Of a stretch of DNA of 64,000 nt, positions 11,827 through 24,295 are shown in pieces. The DNA is taken from NCBI GenBank assembly GCA_029465975.1, contig CM055738.1, positions 6,440,833-6,504,832 on the forward strand. Reading direction: 5' to 3'. This DNA comes from Dallia pectoralis (taxonomy: Eukaryota > Chordata > Actinopteri > Esociformes > Umbridae). Position numbers and translations under genes: made by a program. Within the stretch, counting starts at the first letter, position 1. The number at the start of each line of letters is the position of its first letter. The notes below the pieces were generated by a model. That model was not told the DNA's origin. It searched no databases and saw only the letters and a program-made list of their open reading frames with translations.

Positions 11827-14468
11827 GTAAATAAATACAAAAGCTTATGATTGATCTTCTACTAATCCACCTCTACCGCTTAAAGCCTAAACCATCTATT
11901 AATAAAAAGACAAAGGCGTATGGCTGTAGATTGGAAGCCCATGTTTCATTTAAACTGAATGTACCGTAACTACACCACGTATGGTTGGGGCAAATAGGGA
12001 CCCTTCTGTGGTTTCCCCACAACTAGGTCATCCTGGGGCACTGGCTGCCCTACATCGACTGCACGTTACAATCAATAGATGTGATACGCCTGCTCGTCCG
12101 TTTAAAGGTGCATGCGGAGGCCTTTGTTACGTCGTCCCGGATACCGCACACATTATGGGCGTAATATATTGCACCGCCCATTTGCAGAGATTACACTAGA
12201 TTGGTAAAGTATTTGAAATGGGGGCGTGTTCTTTTCTGACCAATCGGCTGGTAAATAATTTGGTGACTGATAAGCATTAAATTAAGTGTGTTCAGCCATG
12301 AAACGAGTGCAGTACTATTGAAGTCCTATTGAAGGCTATTGAGCGGAAGTGGATTTGAAATCCGTAAAAAATTAAAAGCCCCCATCATAAAGCTTAATTT
12401 TCAAACCATGTACACGCTGAAAATTGCTTCTAGAGTTCCTTTAAGGAGCGTAATAAGATGGATTTAAAGCTGTCACAACTAATGTCTGACTTAGGGTTGC
12501 CTCCATTGTTTTAACTATCTGGGAAATATAGGCTATAATGAACTAAGCCATCAACAAAGTTTACAGAAGACCGGCCTGATATCCGATTAGCATTTCATTA
12601 AGCCGCACAGAAGCCGAACAGCAAACTAATAAAGCTCAAATCCAGTTTCTGTCATTACAGTGGAAAAAAGCCAAATCTCTTCTAAAGCATTTCAAAGGTT
12701 AAATCATCAGAACCAATAACACTTGAAAATAACCAAACACAAGCGGTACGCGTAACGAGTTACTGAAATGACTGTCTGCCATAAACAAAATAATTAGTGT
12801 TAGTCTGTGGGACTGGGGCAATTTATATGAGCATCGAAGCAGAATAAATCTGCCGTTCTCCTGCCATTAGAAATTCAATGTCCGTAAATATGGCTTCACC
12901 TAAAGGCCACAAGTATAATGAGATTTATCCCTGATGAAGCATGTCTTATGTCCTTCACTGTGGGCCCTGCTCCGAGGTCAGAATTACTTACACAAGACAG
13001 TGTTACAGCAGAATTGGATCTCCTCACCGGCTGCTCCCGTTAGGGTCTCACAGATAAAACAAATCCACAAAGCCATTTTCACGCTGACATTGGTGGAACG
13101 AAATAATGTATGCGACGTTAATTCCTGTGTCTCGGACCGCTACAGCGGTCGCCGGATCCATTCGGCTCAAACGGTTCAGAAGACGTTCTTATGGTTGGAG
13201 CGGTGGCCGAGGAATATTACGCCGGACCACACAAAAGCGTTTAACTTTCACATAGACAATTAAGCAAGTCTACGTCCGTCAATTCTTACACGAAGGTAAG
13301 CGTAGTGTATACTAGGAGAGGACGGAAAGGGCCCAAGACCAGAGTGTGAAGCAATTTCATAGAGAAGGCTTTGTTCATGAGACAAGATGTGCCGTGTCCT
13401 ATGTTTGACAACGTACAACACATTAAAGAGTTGGAAACGCCTCCTGATTGCCGATCGTAACATGTATTAATCGTTATTTCACCAGGGGTATAGTTACAGG
13501 GAGTGGAGATGGAATGAATGAGCACGTTGGAAAACAAGAAAACAATTAATCATCACGTAATCACTCGTTAGCGACACATGACTGACATTACTAGGTCAAT
13601 TAGCCCATATAATAAATACGATGCCTGTTAATTTAACATCAAATCACAGCCTCCATCAATTTCTACAAATGTGTGTTTGCTGGTTCAAGTTGCTCACCTT
13701 CTTCCAGACTGAAAATACATGAATAGACATTGAAAATACAAGTTATTTAGCTCAACTTGTCAGCAGGCTTATCAGAACTTCATTCATTCAAGCAGCTCTT
13801 TAAGCCCTTCAACAGCAGTGTTTATTTCAATGCTTATGTTGCACTGTTAAGTGAACTGACTTCAATCCAGCACACTCCTGTGATTGGACGGCACCTCAGT
13901 GGTTTAAGTTAATGTCATTTAATAATCGCAGAATACACAAGCACAGTGCTACACGTTAGTCATCCCATTGGAATTGTGTCTATTATGTAGCATTAATCCG
14001 TATACATCGTATGCCAGTAGCAACTGTGAAATATGATCAAAGATATTGTCAGGTACTGTTATGGCAATACCTATGGAATACTAAATGTACACCTCCTCTG
14101 TTTTGTCAGGCGAATTAAACAAGTGCATTTTGGTAATTAAGCAGGACATGCAGATATTGCCCACCAGCCTTACAAAACCAAAGCTGATTGGTCACTAATT
14201 GGTCAACTACCTGATGCCCAACGTATTAGCTCAGAAACACAGACACATTTTTGGGGACACAAATGAACCACTTTTAATTGAGGTCCATTATTACCACCAA
14301 AACATGTTTGATTACTTATTGGAGACCAAAATCTATTTCATACATCTATGTTAAGCTGTTAAATGAAAAGTGTCCATTGGGGAAATTGTAGTAAGTAAAA
14401 AAAATAATCGGCCGATTAATCTGCAGCGCCCCGGTGGTCTGGAACACAGCCTGGACAAAGTCACGTAC
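11827..14468. other. Unique non-coding DNA, possible conserved element ~12520-12930
   Basis: No repeat and no protein-like frame. 12520-12700 and 12780-12930 are AT-rich, evenly complex and dense in homeodomain-type cores (CATTTCATTAAG, GATTAGCATTTC, CCATTAGAAATTC), the texture of vertebrate conserved non-coding elements. Conservation itself cannot be judged here. Confidence 0.35.
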
Positions 14469-14575
14469 ACGTTCACACGGCGTGTCGTTTCACACGGCGT
14501 GTCGTTTCACACGGCGGGTCGTTTCACACGGCGGGTCGTTTCACACGACCGGTCGTTTTACATACATCGGGTCAT
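14469..14575. repeat. 17-bp minisatellite, ~6 copies
   Basis: Units CACACGGCGTGTCGTTT / CACACGGCGGGTCGTTT degrade progressively rightward into ACCGGTCGTTTTACATACAT. CpG-rich for this region. It lies about 100 bp before a Tc1 remnant. Confidence 0.9.
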
Positions 14576-14669
14576 TTCATACATCAACATCAGAAGTGTT
14601 GTTTGTGTTGTTGGATTTGCATAATTTAAATAAAAATGCGGCCAAGATCGTTTCCATTCTGAAATGATA

Positions 14670-15345
14670 CAGAAATGTCCTTCATTCATATGGGTATTAT
14701 AGATGTCTAAGACAATTCTTGAGATTGTATTTTTCTAGAAAAAGCTGAGACATAGGGTTGGAGAATTACGACCACGCTGAAAGTCATTAAAGGATGCGAA
14801 GAATTAACCAACCAAGATTTCCAAATTAGTTTGTAGAGAACAAAAATGACCCAATTACCCCGTTTGCTATGACAAGCCTGAAAGAACTGTGGCGTAACTC
14901 GTTGTCTTTAGAAGTAATTAGTTGAATGGAGTCCATATGTGTGCAACCCAGGTGTTCCACAGGATTTTATGCAAAAACACCGGTCTCTGGGAAGTCCCAC
15001 TGTTGGTTTGTACAATTCCTAAGAAATACGGCATAATGAAAACAAAGGAACATTCAAAGCAAGTGATGTTCTTCAAAAGCACAAGTTAGATGTAGGATAT
15101 CAGAACATTTCCAAGGCACAGAATCTGTCTAGACCAGGCCGTCCTCCAAAACTGGACGAGAAGGGCGAGAAAGGCCCTAATCAGGAAGGCCAGACTGGTG
15201 CTCTGAAGGACTTAAAAAAAGGATCCCACAGCTAAACTGAGAGACCGTTCACACTGCAACAATAGAGAAGACACTTTTGTAAAGCACTCTATGAAAGCGT
15301 GGCAAAACGTGCAAGGACTACACGGGACTCATTATCAGAACCCAT
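14670..15345 (+). mobile_element. Degenerate Tc1-like transposon (plus strand)
   Basis: The sequence follows the 5' half of a fish Tc1-like element. A subterminal GGAGTCCATATGTGTGCAAC block is at about 14928-14950, followed by a GGTCTCTGGGAAGTCCCACT block and then a helix-turn-helix region ending in a GGCCGTCCTCCAAAACTGGA-like GRPP(K/R)L linker motif near 15135-15160. The reading frame is destroyed by indels and stops, and the catalytic half is missing. Element boundaries are approximate. Confidence 0.65.
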
Positions 15346-15804
15346 TGTTCTAAATGACAATTATCCGGAAGAACGCGGACGGCCTTTGACGCCTCCCTCC
15401 GTTTCGCCTTCACGGGCGCCATAGTCACACAAAACAATAACATTGTACAAAATTTAAAAAATGTCAGGTTCCCTTGAATGAGCAAACGGTTGAGGCTTTA
15501 CCGTATAGTGCTAGACAATATTAGACCAACACCACAACATGGTCATTATTATCAGTAATAACATCTTCAGGATAATTATGCTGCTAGCAGACAATCGCGG
15601 CTCCTGATCTTGTGCTTTACACTCACCCACCTCACTCTCCACATCTTTTATATCCATCCGGCCGATATCTACCAGTACTTATTAGTGGCCGTTTTAAGGG
15701 TCACTAACAACAGTTGTAATCTGCAATTACCAAGACGTCCTCTCCCAGACCATAGCTCTAGCCGGCAGGTAATTGGTGCTGCACAGTGACACCTTAAACA
15801 CATT
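15346..15804. other. Unique non-coding DNA
   Basis: No gene or repeat recognised; a short CG-richer patch lies at 15370-15420. Confidence 0.4.
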
Positions 15805-15960
15805 TTGGTTTTTATTTGTTAACCTTTATTTAACCAGGTAGGCTGATTCAGAACAAATTCTCATTTGCTACGGCGACCTGGATGAGATACGTGCAAGACA
15901 ACATGCATTTACACAATAAATACACAGAATACAAGAGTGCAAGAGCGTTTTGAAAATACC
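15805..15960 (-). mobile_element. 3'-end fragment of a dispersed fish retroposon
   Basis: TTAACCTTTATTTAACCAGG followed by an AACAAATTCTCATTTGCTAC block. This matches, in order, the left part of the element inserted at 57763-58331 (AACCTTTATTTTGAAATGGC..., then CACATGAATTACACAGATTA). On the minus strand the end is an A-rich tail with an AATAAAGGTTAA motif, so this is a 5'-truncated retrocopy of that family. Confidence 0.6.
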
Positions 15961-16040
15961 AAGTTCCTTGGTAACAAGTCTGTCTATTATATGATTGTAA
16001 ACTTCCATTTTAGTTTCCCGATCATACCGATTTAACAGAC

Positions 16041-16386
16041 CACCTTGAACCTAGCTACACCACCTTGAACCTAGCTACACCACATTGAACCTAGCTACAC
16101 CACCTTGAACCTAGCTACACCACCTTGAACCTAGCTACACCACCTTGAACCTAGCTACACCACCTTGAACCTAGCTACACCACCTTGAACCTAGCTACAC
16201 CACCTTGAACCTAGCTACACCACCTTGAACCTAGCTACACCACCTTGAACCTAGCTACACCACCTTGAACCTAGCTACACCACCTTGAACCTAGCTACAC
16301 CACCTTGAACCTAGCTACACCACCTTGAACCTAGCTACACCACCTTGAACCTAGCTACACCACCTTGAACCTAGCTACACCACCTA
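16041..16386. repeat. 20-bp minisatellite, 17 near-perfect copies
   Basis: CACCTTGAACCTAGCTACAC repeated 17 times with a single substitution visible (CACATTGAAC at 16081), ending in a partial CACCTAGG. This near-perfect homogeneity means very recent expansion or ongoing homogenisation. It starts about 80 bp past the retroposon fragment at 15805-15960. Confidence 0.98.
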
Positions 16387-17528
16387 GGTACGCCTTAAAC
16401 CTAGGTTCACTACTTACCACAATTTGGGCAATAATATACTTTATACCTTTCATATATTTCATGTTTTTTATTCATTCACTTTACAAACCATTTCAGTTCG
16501 TAAGAACTTATAATATATATCTGAAGTACCAAACATCTTTACAGTAATGAACGATAGCATAAAGCATTCATGCCTTTTACAAGAGAGTATTTGTTGCATT
16601 GTCCACGGGCTATACATTTTTCCCCAATGCATTATTTATAGAGTAAAAGCACACACACAGGCACCATCAATTGACATTAAAGCCCATTGAATGTACAAAC
16701 TAAAGTGTCGCCTGGGATATAAGCAGTATTTACATTTTCTTTCATACGGTCGGCCATTTATACATTACTGCTTGGGAAGGGTCCAAACAGACAACCAGTT
16801 TGACACATTGTGTGCACAACAAAGAGTCCCATCACTGCTCGGAGGGCCTTTATTCAAAAACAACAATACCAGACTGCCTGGAAATATTAAGACAAAGAGT
16901 GAATATTATCCCGAGGGGAAATATCACGTAACGTAATCACTTTATGCCACATTATTTGCCAGGGACAGTGATTAATTGAGATGTGTAATAAGTGCAGAGA
17001 TGATTTCATTCACTCGTCGTGCCTGCACAATTCAAATCTATCGTATTTCAGAGAGTCTATGCTCAGATCGGGCAAGACAACAAAATACAAATGATGGCGA
17101 CACTAATGAATGAACGAATAAAGACACTGGAATGTCATGACAGCATCTTGTGTTCAATGCAGACATGTCATAATTGTTAGTATACCTTTTAGATACACGA
17201 TGGCAAGCACACCGCCGAATACCCCCCTTGTGGCTGGCTTACGAAGTTCAGAAAGTGCAAGATTTGATATGCAGCAGAGTTTAGTTAAAGCAGAGCACGC
17301 ATAAGAATCGTCAATACATTGCATTTGATCACGTTCATTTAATTGTGGGAAGCCAAAATCGTAATTGAGATTGATTACATGTGTGGCTACAACCTCTTTT
17401 GTTCACTGTACCCCCGAGTGAAACTTTGCAAGTTATACCTCCGAATCATGTCCGGAATTCCTCTCAAGTACGGCCACATGTACCTTCGCCTATGGTCTAC
17501 CGTTTTGGTAAGAAAGGCTACTGAAAGA
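16387..17528. other. Unique non-coding DNA
   Basis: No gene, RNA or repeat recognised; AT-rich. Confidence 0.45.
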
Positions 17529-18107
17529 CATATGGATAGCATGGTGTTGGTGACTGGTGGCTACTGAGAGGCTAATAGATAGCATGGTGTTGGTGACTGG
17601 TGGCTACTGAGAGGCTAATAGATAGCATGGTGTTGGTGACTGGTGGCTACTGAGAGGCTAATAGATAGCATGGTGTTGGTGACTGGTGGCTACTGAGAGG
17701 CTAATAGATAGCATGGTGTTGGTGACTGGTGGCTACTGAGAGGCTAATAGATAGCATGGTGTTGGTGACTGGTGGCTACTGAGAGGCTAATAGATAGCAT
17801 GGTGTTGGTGACTGGTGGCTACTGAGAGGCTAATAGATAGCATGGTGTTGGTGACTGGTGGCTACTGAGAGGCTAATAGATAGCATGGTGTTGGTGACTG
17901 GTGGCTACTGAGAGGCTAATAGATAGCATGGTGTTGGTGACTGGTGGCTACTGAGAGGCTAATAGATAGCATGGTGTTGGTGACTGGTGGCTACTGAGAG
18001 GCTAATAGATAGCATGGTGTTGGTGACTGGTGGCTACTGAGAGGCTAATAGATAGCATGGTGTTGGTGACTGGTGGCTACTGAGAGGCTAATAGATAGCA
18101 TGGTGTT
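17529..18107. repeat. 43-bp minisatellite, ~13 essentially identical copies
   Basis: Unit begins GCTAATAGATAGCATGGTGT and returns every 43 bp from 17571 to 18107. A divergent founder-like unit (GAAAGACATATGGATAGCAT) sits at the left edge. Internal units show no substitution by eye. 43 is not a multiple of three, so no long frame arises. Confidence 0.98.
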
Positions 18108-20071
18108 CACAACAGCCATACGCCTGACCACGAGGAATAATAGTGAACACTCAATTAAGCAACATGGCCTTGCCCAGATAGGAGACCTCCACTCGGGTTA
18201 GGTGCGTAAAGCTTTCTACGGTTCTGAAACGGTTTCTAAGCCTTTTTAAAATTTAGCACACTTGTGTTTACTTGTGAAGTTGGGCCACACTAACACAAAC
18301 ACACACACACACGAGTGACAAAATAAGACAAATTTAGAGTGACAACTAATTCTAGTCTATTGAAACAGAGAGAGCAGGCAATCCCTTTCCCCAAACAACA
18401 TTGCTGGACACCTGAACATCAATTTCATTTTCATTAGTGCGATTAGTGGCGAGACAAAGTGAGACCACCTATCTAGAAGTGTGAGTTTTAGAAGGAGGTT
18501 TGTAATTATAAACGGGTGATCATGTGACCGGAGTGCACCTTTAAAACTGTTGGACTGCACATATAAACACACACACACACTCACACTCGCACGTTCCATT
18601 CCCAAACACTCATGAGTTAAATTAATTAGGTTGCATTTACCACAGCTACAGCCTACCAGGTCACGTCCAATATGTAGGCTAGGACCTCTGTGACAGCGGG
18701 GGGTAGGTGGAATCGGTCGGACAGTAATGACATCATCAGTCACTGTGTGTATGGTCTCAGACAGACACATGGAGTGTCTAGAAAGGCCACTGGACAAGAA
18801 CATGGACCAGAACATCATCGTTTCGGTGAGGTTGGATCAAACGACATCATTAGCCTCGGCCAAACGGCTACGTGACAAATTAATTGGTCACTCCGCTGCC
18901 AAACAAAGCACCGCTTGAACATATGAAACATCTAATGAAAGAAACGAGAGCCATCCAATCAACCCCAAAAGAAATCCCTCTTATTAAGATTAAGATCAGG
19001 AAAGCAAGGGGCTGAAAATGGCTACTATGAGTCATGCCGATCAGAGAGAATGTTACGGAATGTGCAAGCATGACTGCTGAGTCACTTTACAAAACCTGTG
19101 ACAACATGAATGACTATCCTTCTTTCACTGCGCTTCAAGCGAGTATCATAGTAGTGACAGAACTTTTGTCGTTTCAAAAACATCCTTCACAGATCTCAGC
19201 ATGACTCAGAACTGGGGGTTAGGTCATAATTGTATGCTATGTGTTGTGTCACTTTCGGTTGTTTGTAGCTGAACACAACAACGTGTTTGTCGCCTCGCTA
19301 AACATAATGACCTTAATTTAAACCTGGCCAGAGTTCCATGACTCTACTTCTGCTTCCCCCGCTGACATCGTTTGACGCTGTGCTTTAACACGGGCCAACA
19401 GTCTAAATCAAAAGGATTTGACAAAGGGGGTGGAATGTGCGGACAATAACAGCCTTAAGCCATCAGGATTCGGCTGCACTGAAAAAGACGCCTAAAAAAC
19501 TATGACCCCAGTAGAACTGGATATCGAGTTAGTTAAACTGACTTAGAACAACCTCCAAGCATTTCTGACAAGTAGAATATACTAGACAAATGTTGAGAAG
19601 GAAACTGTAAACACTGTTTATTGTTAATTGGACAGTTGAGTCTGCAAAAACGAGACTGGTAGTTTAAAGGATATCTAGAAACTGCAGATCAATGGCATTT
19701 TATACTTTGAAGTTAGTACTCCATTTCTTGTCATCACATAGTAGGAAATACTTTCAGGTGTCACTAATGTGCTGCCATCCTTTTGGGAGCACATTACCAA
19801 AACAAGTTACCATTTCTCACAACGGAAACATGGTTTGACCAAATGTACCAGGTATTCCCGTTCTTCAGTTAACAGGCATTGTGAAGCACACAGGATGGAT
19901 GATGTTAAGAAGCCGGTCTGAGAAGTAACACCCGAACACACGTTTGTTTTCCAAGGACTCTGGGTGAGTGGGCCGGGCGCCAATGTGTCTCAATAAACAA
20001 GTCAATAAACGGACAACCACCCGAACGCAGTTTCAGTCACCATAACCTCCACCCAGTGTTCGCTCCACTTG
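18108..20071. other. Unique non-coding DNA
   Basis: Short (CA)n tracts at about 18293-18312 and 18570-18582. The minus-strand frame at 18357-18818 is Cys/Ser-rich with no recognisable domain and I do not call it a gene. Nothing else is recognised. Confidence 0.4.
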
Positions 20072-20529
20072 CAGATAGGAAACAAACAGCACCCCTCAAC
20101 TGGACGTATGATAAATATCAGATAGGAAACAAACAGCACCCCTCAACTGGACTTATGTTAGTATCAGATAGGAAACAAACAGCACCCCTCAACTGGACGT
20201 ATGATAAATATCAGATAGGAAACAAACAGCACCGCTCAACTGGACTTATGTTAGTATCAGATAGGAAACAAACAGCACCCCTCAACTGGACTTATGTTAG
20301 TATCAGATAGGAAACAAACAGCACCCCTCAACTGGACTTATGTTAGTATCAGATAGGAAACAAACAGCACCCCTCAACTGGACTTATAATTAATATCAGA
20401 TAGGAAACAAACAGCACCCCTCAACTGGACTTATAATTAATATCAGATAGGAAACAAACAGCACCCCTCAACTGGACTTATAATTAATATCAGATAGGAA
20501 ACAGACAGCAACCCTCAACTGGACTTATG
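20072..20529. repeat. 46/47-bp minisatellite, ~10 copies
   Basis: Unit starts CAGATAGGAAACAAACAGCA. The variable end (ATGATAAATAT, ATGTTAGTAT, ATAATTAATAT) changes in blocks along the array, which shows the order in which segments were amplified. Confidence 0.97.
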
Positions 20530-21394
20530 ATGAAAAAAATGTCATACTTCCTAACAACTAGTTATAGAAACATCTGGTGCAATGGCATCCCTTAAACCAA
20601 CACAGCATAAGTAAAAAGGAAACGTCATAATCTACAAACTGCTCATAGGAATAATCACATCAAAACAAAAGATGGACAGCGTGTAATTTACATCCTTTCA
20701 TCACATGTTGCCCTTGAGGGTGTATTTCATGTGAGCATCCCTTTAACGTGTGACACAGCTGGTAAAACACTAAAAACAGCACCCACAGAGGGATAGTGCA
20801 AAGACAAGAACAGCAATAAAACTACAGAAGGAAAGGTACCGAGAAGTGTAGGACAGAAAGCATGCAAACAGAAATGAATAGCAACGGATTGGTGGTAGAT
20901 GGTAGTAGAAGAGGCTTAACAGTGCAATAGTATTCTCTATAGTTCATCTGCAGTAGAATACATCGGGTTCAGGTCTGATTGCAATTACAAAAACTTGCAT
21001 TAATTCAATTAAATACGCTGCAGATTGACTTGTGCATGCAGTTATTGCACATGAGCCCACCACCTATCCTAGTGTGGTTATTATCTGCACATGCAGAACT
21101 TCCACATTCCACTTGCGCAAGCATCCATGTCGAATATGACGCAAACAAAGTTTATTTAACATTACTGAGAATAAATGAAAATGTGATATCGACTGGACCT
21201 AAACACGAGAAAAACAAGCAGCCCAGATAGCAAATATGTGGAAACTTCAACATGCACTTGCAATAAATCATTATTATTATTCACATGGACGCGCGAGCAG
21301 AAAAACAAACGGTTGCACAAAGACTTTAACAAAAAGCACGGGGGAAATGTATAGTGTCTTATTCTAAACACGTATGAAAACGTAAAGTTGTGTT
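20530..21394. other. Unique non-coding DNA
   Basis: No gene or repeat recognised. If the candidate exon at 21401-21504 (minus strand) is real, this would be the start of its first intron. Confidence 0.4.
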
Positions 21395-21400
21395 ACTCAC

Positions 21401-21504
21401 GTGACAATCCGACAGTTACCAGGATGTCCTGTAAGGTCCTGTTGGATCCGACACCAACCCAAACCCAGTTTACCCACACTCCCCGTCACTCTCTCTGTAC
21501 TCAT
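21401..21504 (-). CDS. Candidate first coding exon (minus strand), unrecognised
   Basis: On the minus strand an ATG at 21504-21502 opens a 34-codon frame starting MSTERVTGSVGKLGLGW. It runs without a stop into a strong splice-donor match, CAC|GTGAGTAAC, with the intron GT at 21400-21399, leaving two bases over (phase 2). About 30 bp upstream of the ATG lies a combined CRE and E-box, TGACGTCACGTG (21534-21545), in a locally CpG-rich stretch, as at an ordinary CpG promoter. I do not recognise the peptide, and the start context (GTGAGATGA) is weak. The segment may instead be a 5' untranslated exon. Confidence 0.22.
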
Positions 21505-21533
21505 CTCACCGCACGGGTCGGAGAAAAGTTAAG

Positions 21534-21545
21534 TGACGTCACGTG
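21534..21545. promoter_or_regulatory. Overlapping CRE and E-box (TGACGTCACGTG)
   Basis: A perfect palindromic CRE TGACGTCA at 21534-21541 overlaps a perfect CACGTG E-box at 21540-21545. Such composites bind CREB/ATF and bHLH-Zip factors and favour proximal promoters. It lies just upstream of the minus-strand candidate exon at 21401-21504. Confidence 0.35.
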
Positions 21546-21734
21546 CTCCGGTTAACGTCGCTATTCTCACGGAGTTGCATGCAAACCTTACATTTAAAGC
21601 GACAGCAAAAACATGCATTCGTCTATGCATTCGTTTAATTTTGAACGTGAACTGCAGCTGGAATTTTTTGGCAGAAAAATCTATAAAAAATTGCGTGCGC
21701 AGTTCCTAATGTAGTTGGTAGTTGCAGAGACACC

Positions 21735-21822
21735 ACTGGACATGTGCAGTGGCAGCCGTGTGGGACTGGGGCCCCAGGACATGTGCAGCCGTGTGGGACT
21801 GGGGCCCCAGGACATGTGCAGG
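21735..21822. repeat. ~33-bp tandem duplication, ~2.3 copies
   Basis: GGACATGTGCAG ... GCCGTGTGGGACTGGGGCCC recurs at about 21738 and 21777, followed by a third partial GGACATGTGCAG at 21810. GGGGCCCC is self-complementary. Confidence 0.85.
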
Positions 21823-23455
21823 CCCCAAAGTTTTTCGCCAACTAAACGGGTAATGATAAAACAGCCAGCGACATGATTGGACTGCACAACAATGATTGAA
21901 CTCGCGAGAAGACTAATATGTGCTGAGGGTTTTCATTATTCTACTGAATGTTGGGTTTGGAAAGTATACAACTCATTCCAGTGTTGACTTTATACGATAT
22001 TGATTCTATGTAATGTTTGTGCTAGAAGCAAATGACATGAACTGCAAAATGCAGTAAAACTTTATTTGCCTCAATCAAACAGGGGCGTGGCCTGCATGCA
22101 GCTAAATGATCTGACTGAAAGTGGTTGTTGCCAGATGATATCAGGACAGCATCCCTAGATGTAGGTGACATTCACAAATGAGTTGGCTTGGGTCTTTCAG
22201 GAGTAATGTGTGTGTGTTATCCACAGAGGTAGGGTGAGATAAAAGCTGTTCACGCAACTTTTAATTTGTGCAACTGGGTTTACTCATCATTTTTAATTTA
22301 GTCAGTTGTCCTTTACACACTTCTTGTTGTTGCGTTCCCAGCACTGGTTAACACTAAGAACGTTAACATTATTGATCCAAGCACATTAAAACATTTTTTC
22401 CCACTGCGATTAGGCTTTACCTCTGATGTTGCGGACTGGCCAGGTGGTTGCACCTGTTATGAAGTCGACTTATTGCAGCATCAACCATGAGGCATGAAAC
22501 TCAAGAAAATGCCTGAGGGTTTCAAATCTGTGCTAGACCTTGCTGTCGAACATCATCAAATTCATGTCCGTTTAGTGTGTTTTCGTGAAATGGGCACTGA
22601 ACGCAAGGCAGTGTTTGTTACATTGTGTAGTGAGATCGTCAAGAGGCTGTGTAGATGTTTTTGAAAACAGCAGTCTATCTCGGTAAGTAAATGTGATATA
22701 GTTCGCCAACTTGGTCAATTTATTCTGCAGGCTCTTTGGCAGTTTCTGACGTGTGATATGATTACTTCTACAGTATGAAGATGAAGCTGCAGATTTTGTC
22801 AATACATTTTTATTTTTTTTATTTTAAAAAGTCCTCAGTGTGTTTCCCAGGAACACTTGAACTGTCAATGAGAAAGAACCCTGTGAACATTTCACCTGTC
22901 CTCAATAAAAGAAACAGTGATTATCTGATGAGACTGATGAGATTGTCAATGTTGAATTGTTGAATCCAAAGGCAGAGTGGAGGTTGTTTTTTATACCTTT
23001 TGCATCTAAATAACCCTGTGAGAAAGGCTTCTCTGGAAGTACCTGAACAGAATGGATGCTGAGAAGATCTTCTTTCTGAAGCTCACTGTATTTGTCCATT
23101 GCATTGCAAGGCTTTTCTCAGCTAAACAGGTTTACCCCACTCACTGAAATGGCTGGTGCCCCGGGAAAAAATGTTCATCGCCTTAGTCTGAGAAGTTTGA
23201 GAAGCACTTATCTGAAGCCATGTTCTACATTACGTGGCCCGCAGGCCACTGGCGGCCCCTGGTGGCTCTCAGTGCAGGCAAAGTCTGTTTTTTGTCTTTT
23301 TTTTCAGGATAATGCATTAAAATATCTGCTATTGTTTTCGCCACAGTACATTGTTTTTTAACTTGTTTTTTTAGGAGAACTCAAAGAAAATGTGTCAATG
23401 TTAAAACAAATCACTGGATTAGATGGTTAGTAAACAATCATTTCATGTTGTCAAG
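21823..23455. other. Unique or unclassified non-coding DNA
   Basis: No coding frame with recognisable domains. 22840-23240 has exon-like base composition but no sustained frame on either strand; an old retrocopy or untranslated-region fragment is possible. Nothing firm. Confidence 0.35.
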
Positions 23456-24295
23456 ATGTTAGATGCAGGAGAAATGGGCCAGAGTAAAGGCCTGAGTGAC
23501 TTCCAGAAGGACCAAATTATTATGGCCAGATGACTGTGTCGGAGCATTGCTGAAACGGCACGGTTTGTGGAATGGTCCTGGCAAGCAGTGGTGAGTACCT
23601 ACAGTGAAGGAAGAAAGTATATGATCACCTGCTGGTTCGAGTTGCATTGAGGAGTGGGACAAAAAACCTCCTGAGGTTTGTGTGCAACCCTGGTGGCCAA
23701 CTACAAGAAACATCTGACCTCTGATTGCCAACAAGGGTTTTGCCACCAATTACTAAGTCATGCTTCGCAAAGGGATCAAATAGTTAGAGTAAAATGCAAA
23801 TCAATTCATAACTTATTTGAAATGCGTTATTCTGGATTTTTATGTTGTTATTCTGTCTCTCACTGTTCAAATACACATACAATTAAAATGATAGACTGAT
23901 CATGTCTTTGTCATTGGGCAAGCTTACAAAATCAAGAGGTGATCCAAATATTTCTTCCTTCACTGTACCAACTGTGGTCAGAGGCTAGTGGCCCTTTTCA
24001 ACAGAATAATGCAACCTGTTAAACGGCACACATAGTTCCGGAATGGTTCGAGGAACACAATGATGAGTTCACGGTGTTGTTATTTGAGCATCTGTAGGGT
24101 GTGCCGGACCGGCACGTCTGATCCACAGCGGCTCCACCTCGCAATTTACAGGACTTGAAGGATCTGCAGCTAATGCCTTGGTGCCAGATTACCACCGGTA
24201 GAGTTTATGCCTCGGCGGTTCGCCTCTGTTTTGGTGTGCACGCAGCATATAAGACAGGTTGTCATAATGTTTTGGCTCATCGGTGTATATTTGAA
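23456..24295 (+). mobile_element. Degenerate Tc1-like transposon A, internally deleted, split by a second Tc1 element
   Basis: The left part (about 23456-23599) follows the start of a fish Tc1-like transposase gene: a GGCCAGAGTAAAGGCCTGAG block, then a helix-turn-helix region. The right part (23968-24295) follows its 3' end: an AACAGAATAATGC block at the second catalytic aspartate, GAGCATCTGTAGGGTGTGCC in the third-catalytic-residue region, then CTTGGTGCCAGATTACCACC and a terminal AATGTTTTGGCTCATCGGTG. The middle of the gene is deleted and the frame is broken. The gap is occupied by the separate element at 23602-23965. A third copy of this family is at 58990-59345. Confidence 0.8.
23602..23965 (+). 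mobile_element. Short Tc1-like element B nested in element A
   Basis: Both termini are present. CAGTGAAGGAAGAAAGTAT at 23602 and the inverse ATTTCTTCCTTCACTG ending at 23965 form terminal inverted repeats, each abutting a TA (23600-23601 and 23966-23967). The 364-bp body keeps only the transposase C-terminal end (a GTGGCCAACTACAAGAAACA block, then GGGTTTTGCCACCAATTACT and a stop) plus the 3' untranslated part, so it is an internally deleted, MITE-like copy. The larger remnant at 62607-63165 has the same termini. Confidence 0.85.

Noticed and set aside
18357..18818. 153-codon minus-strand frame
   Set aside because: Long for chance but low-information, Cys/Ser-rich, spans a (CA)n tract and has no recognisable motif.
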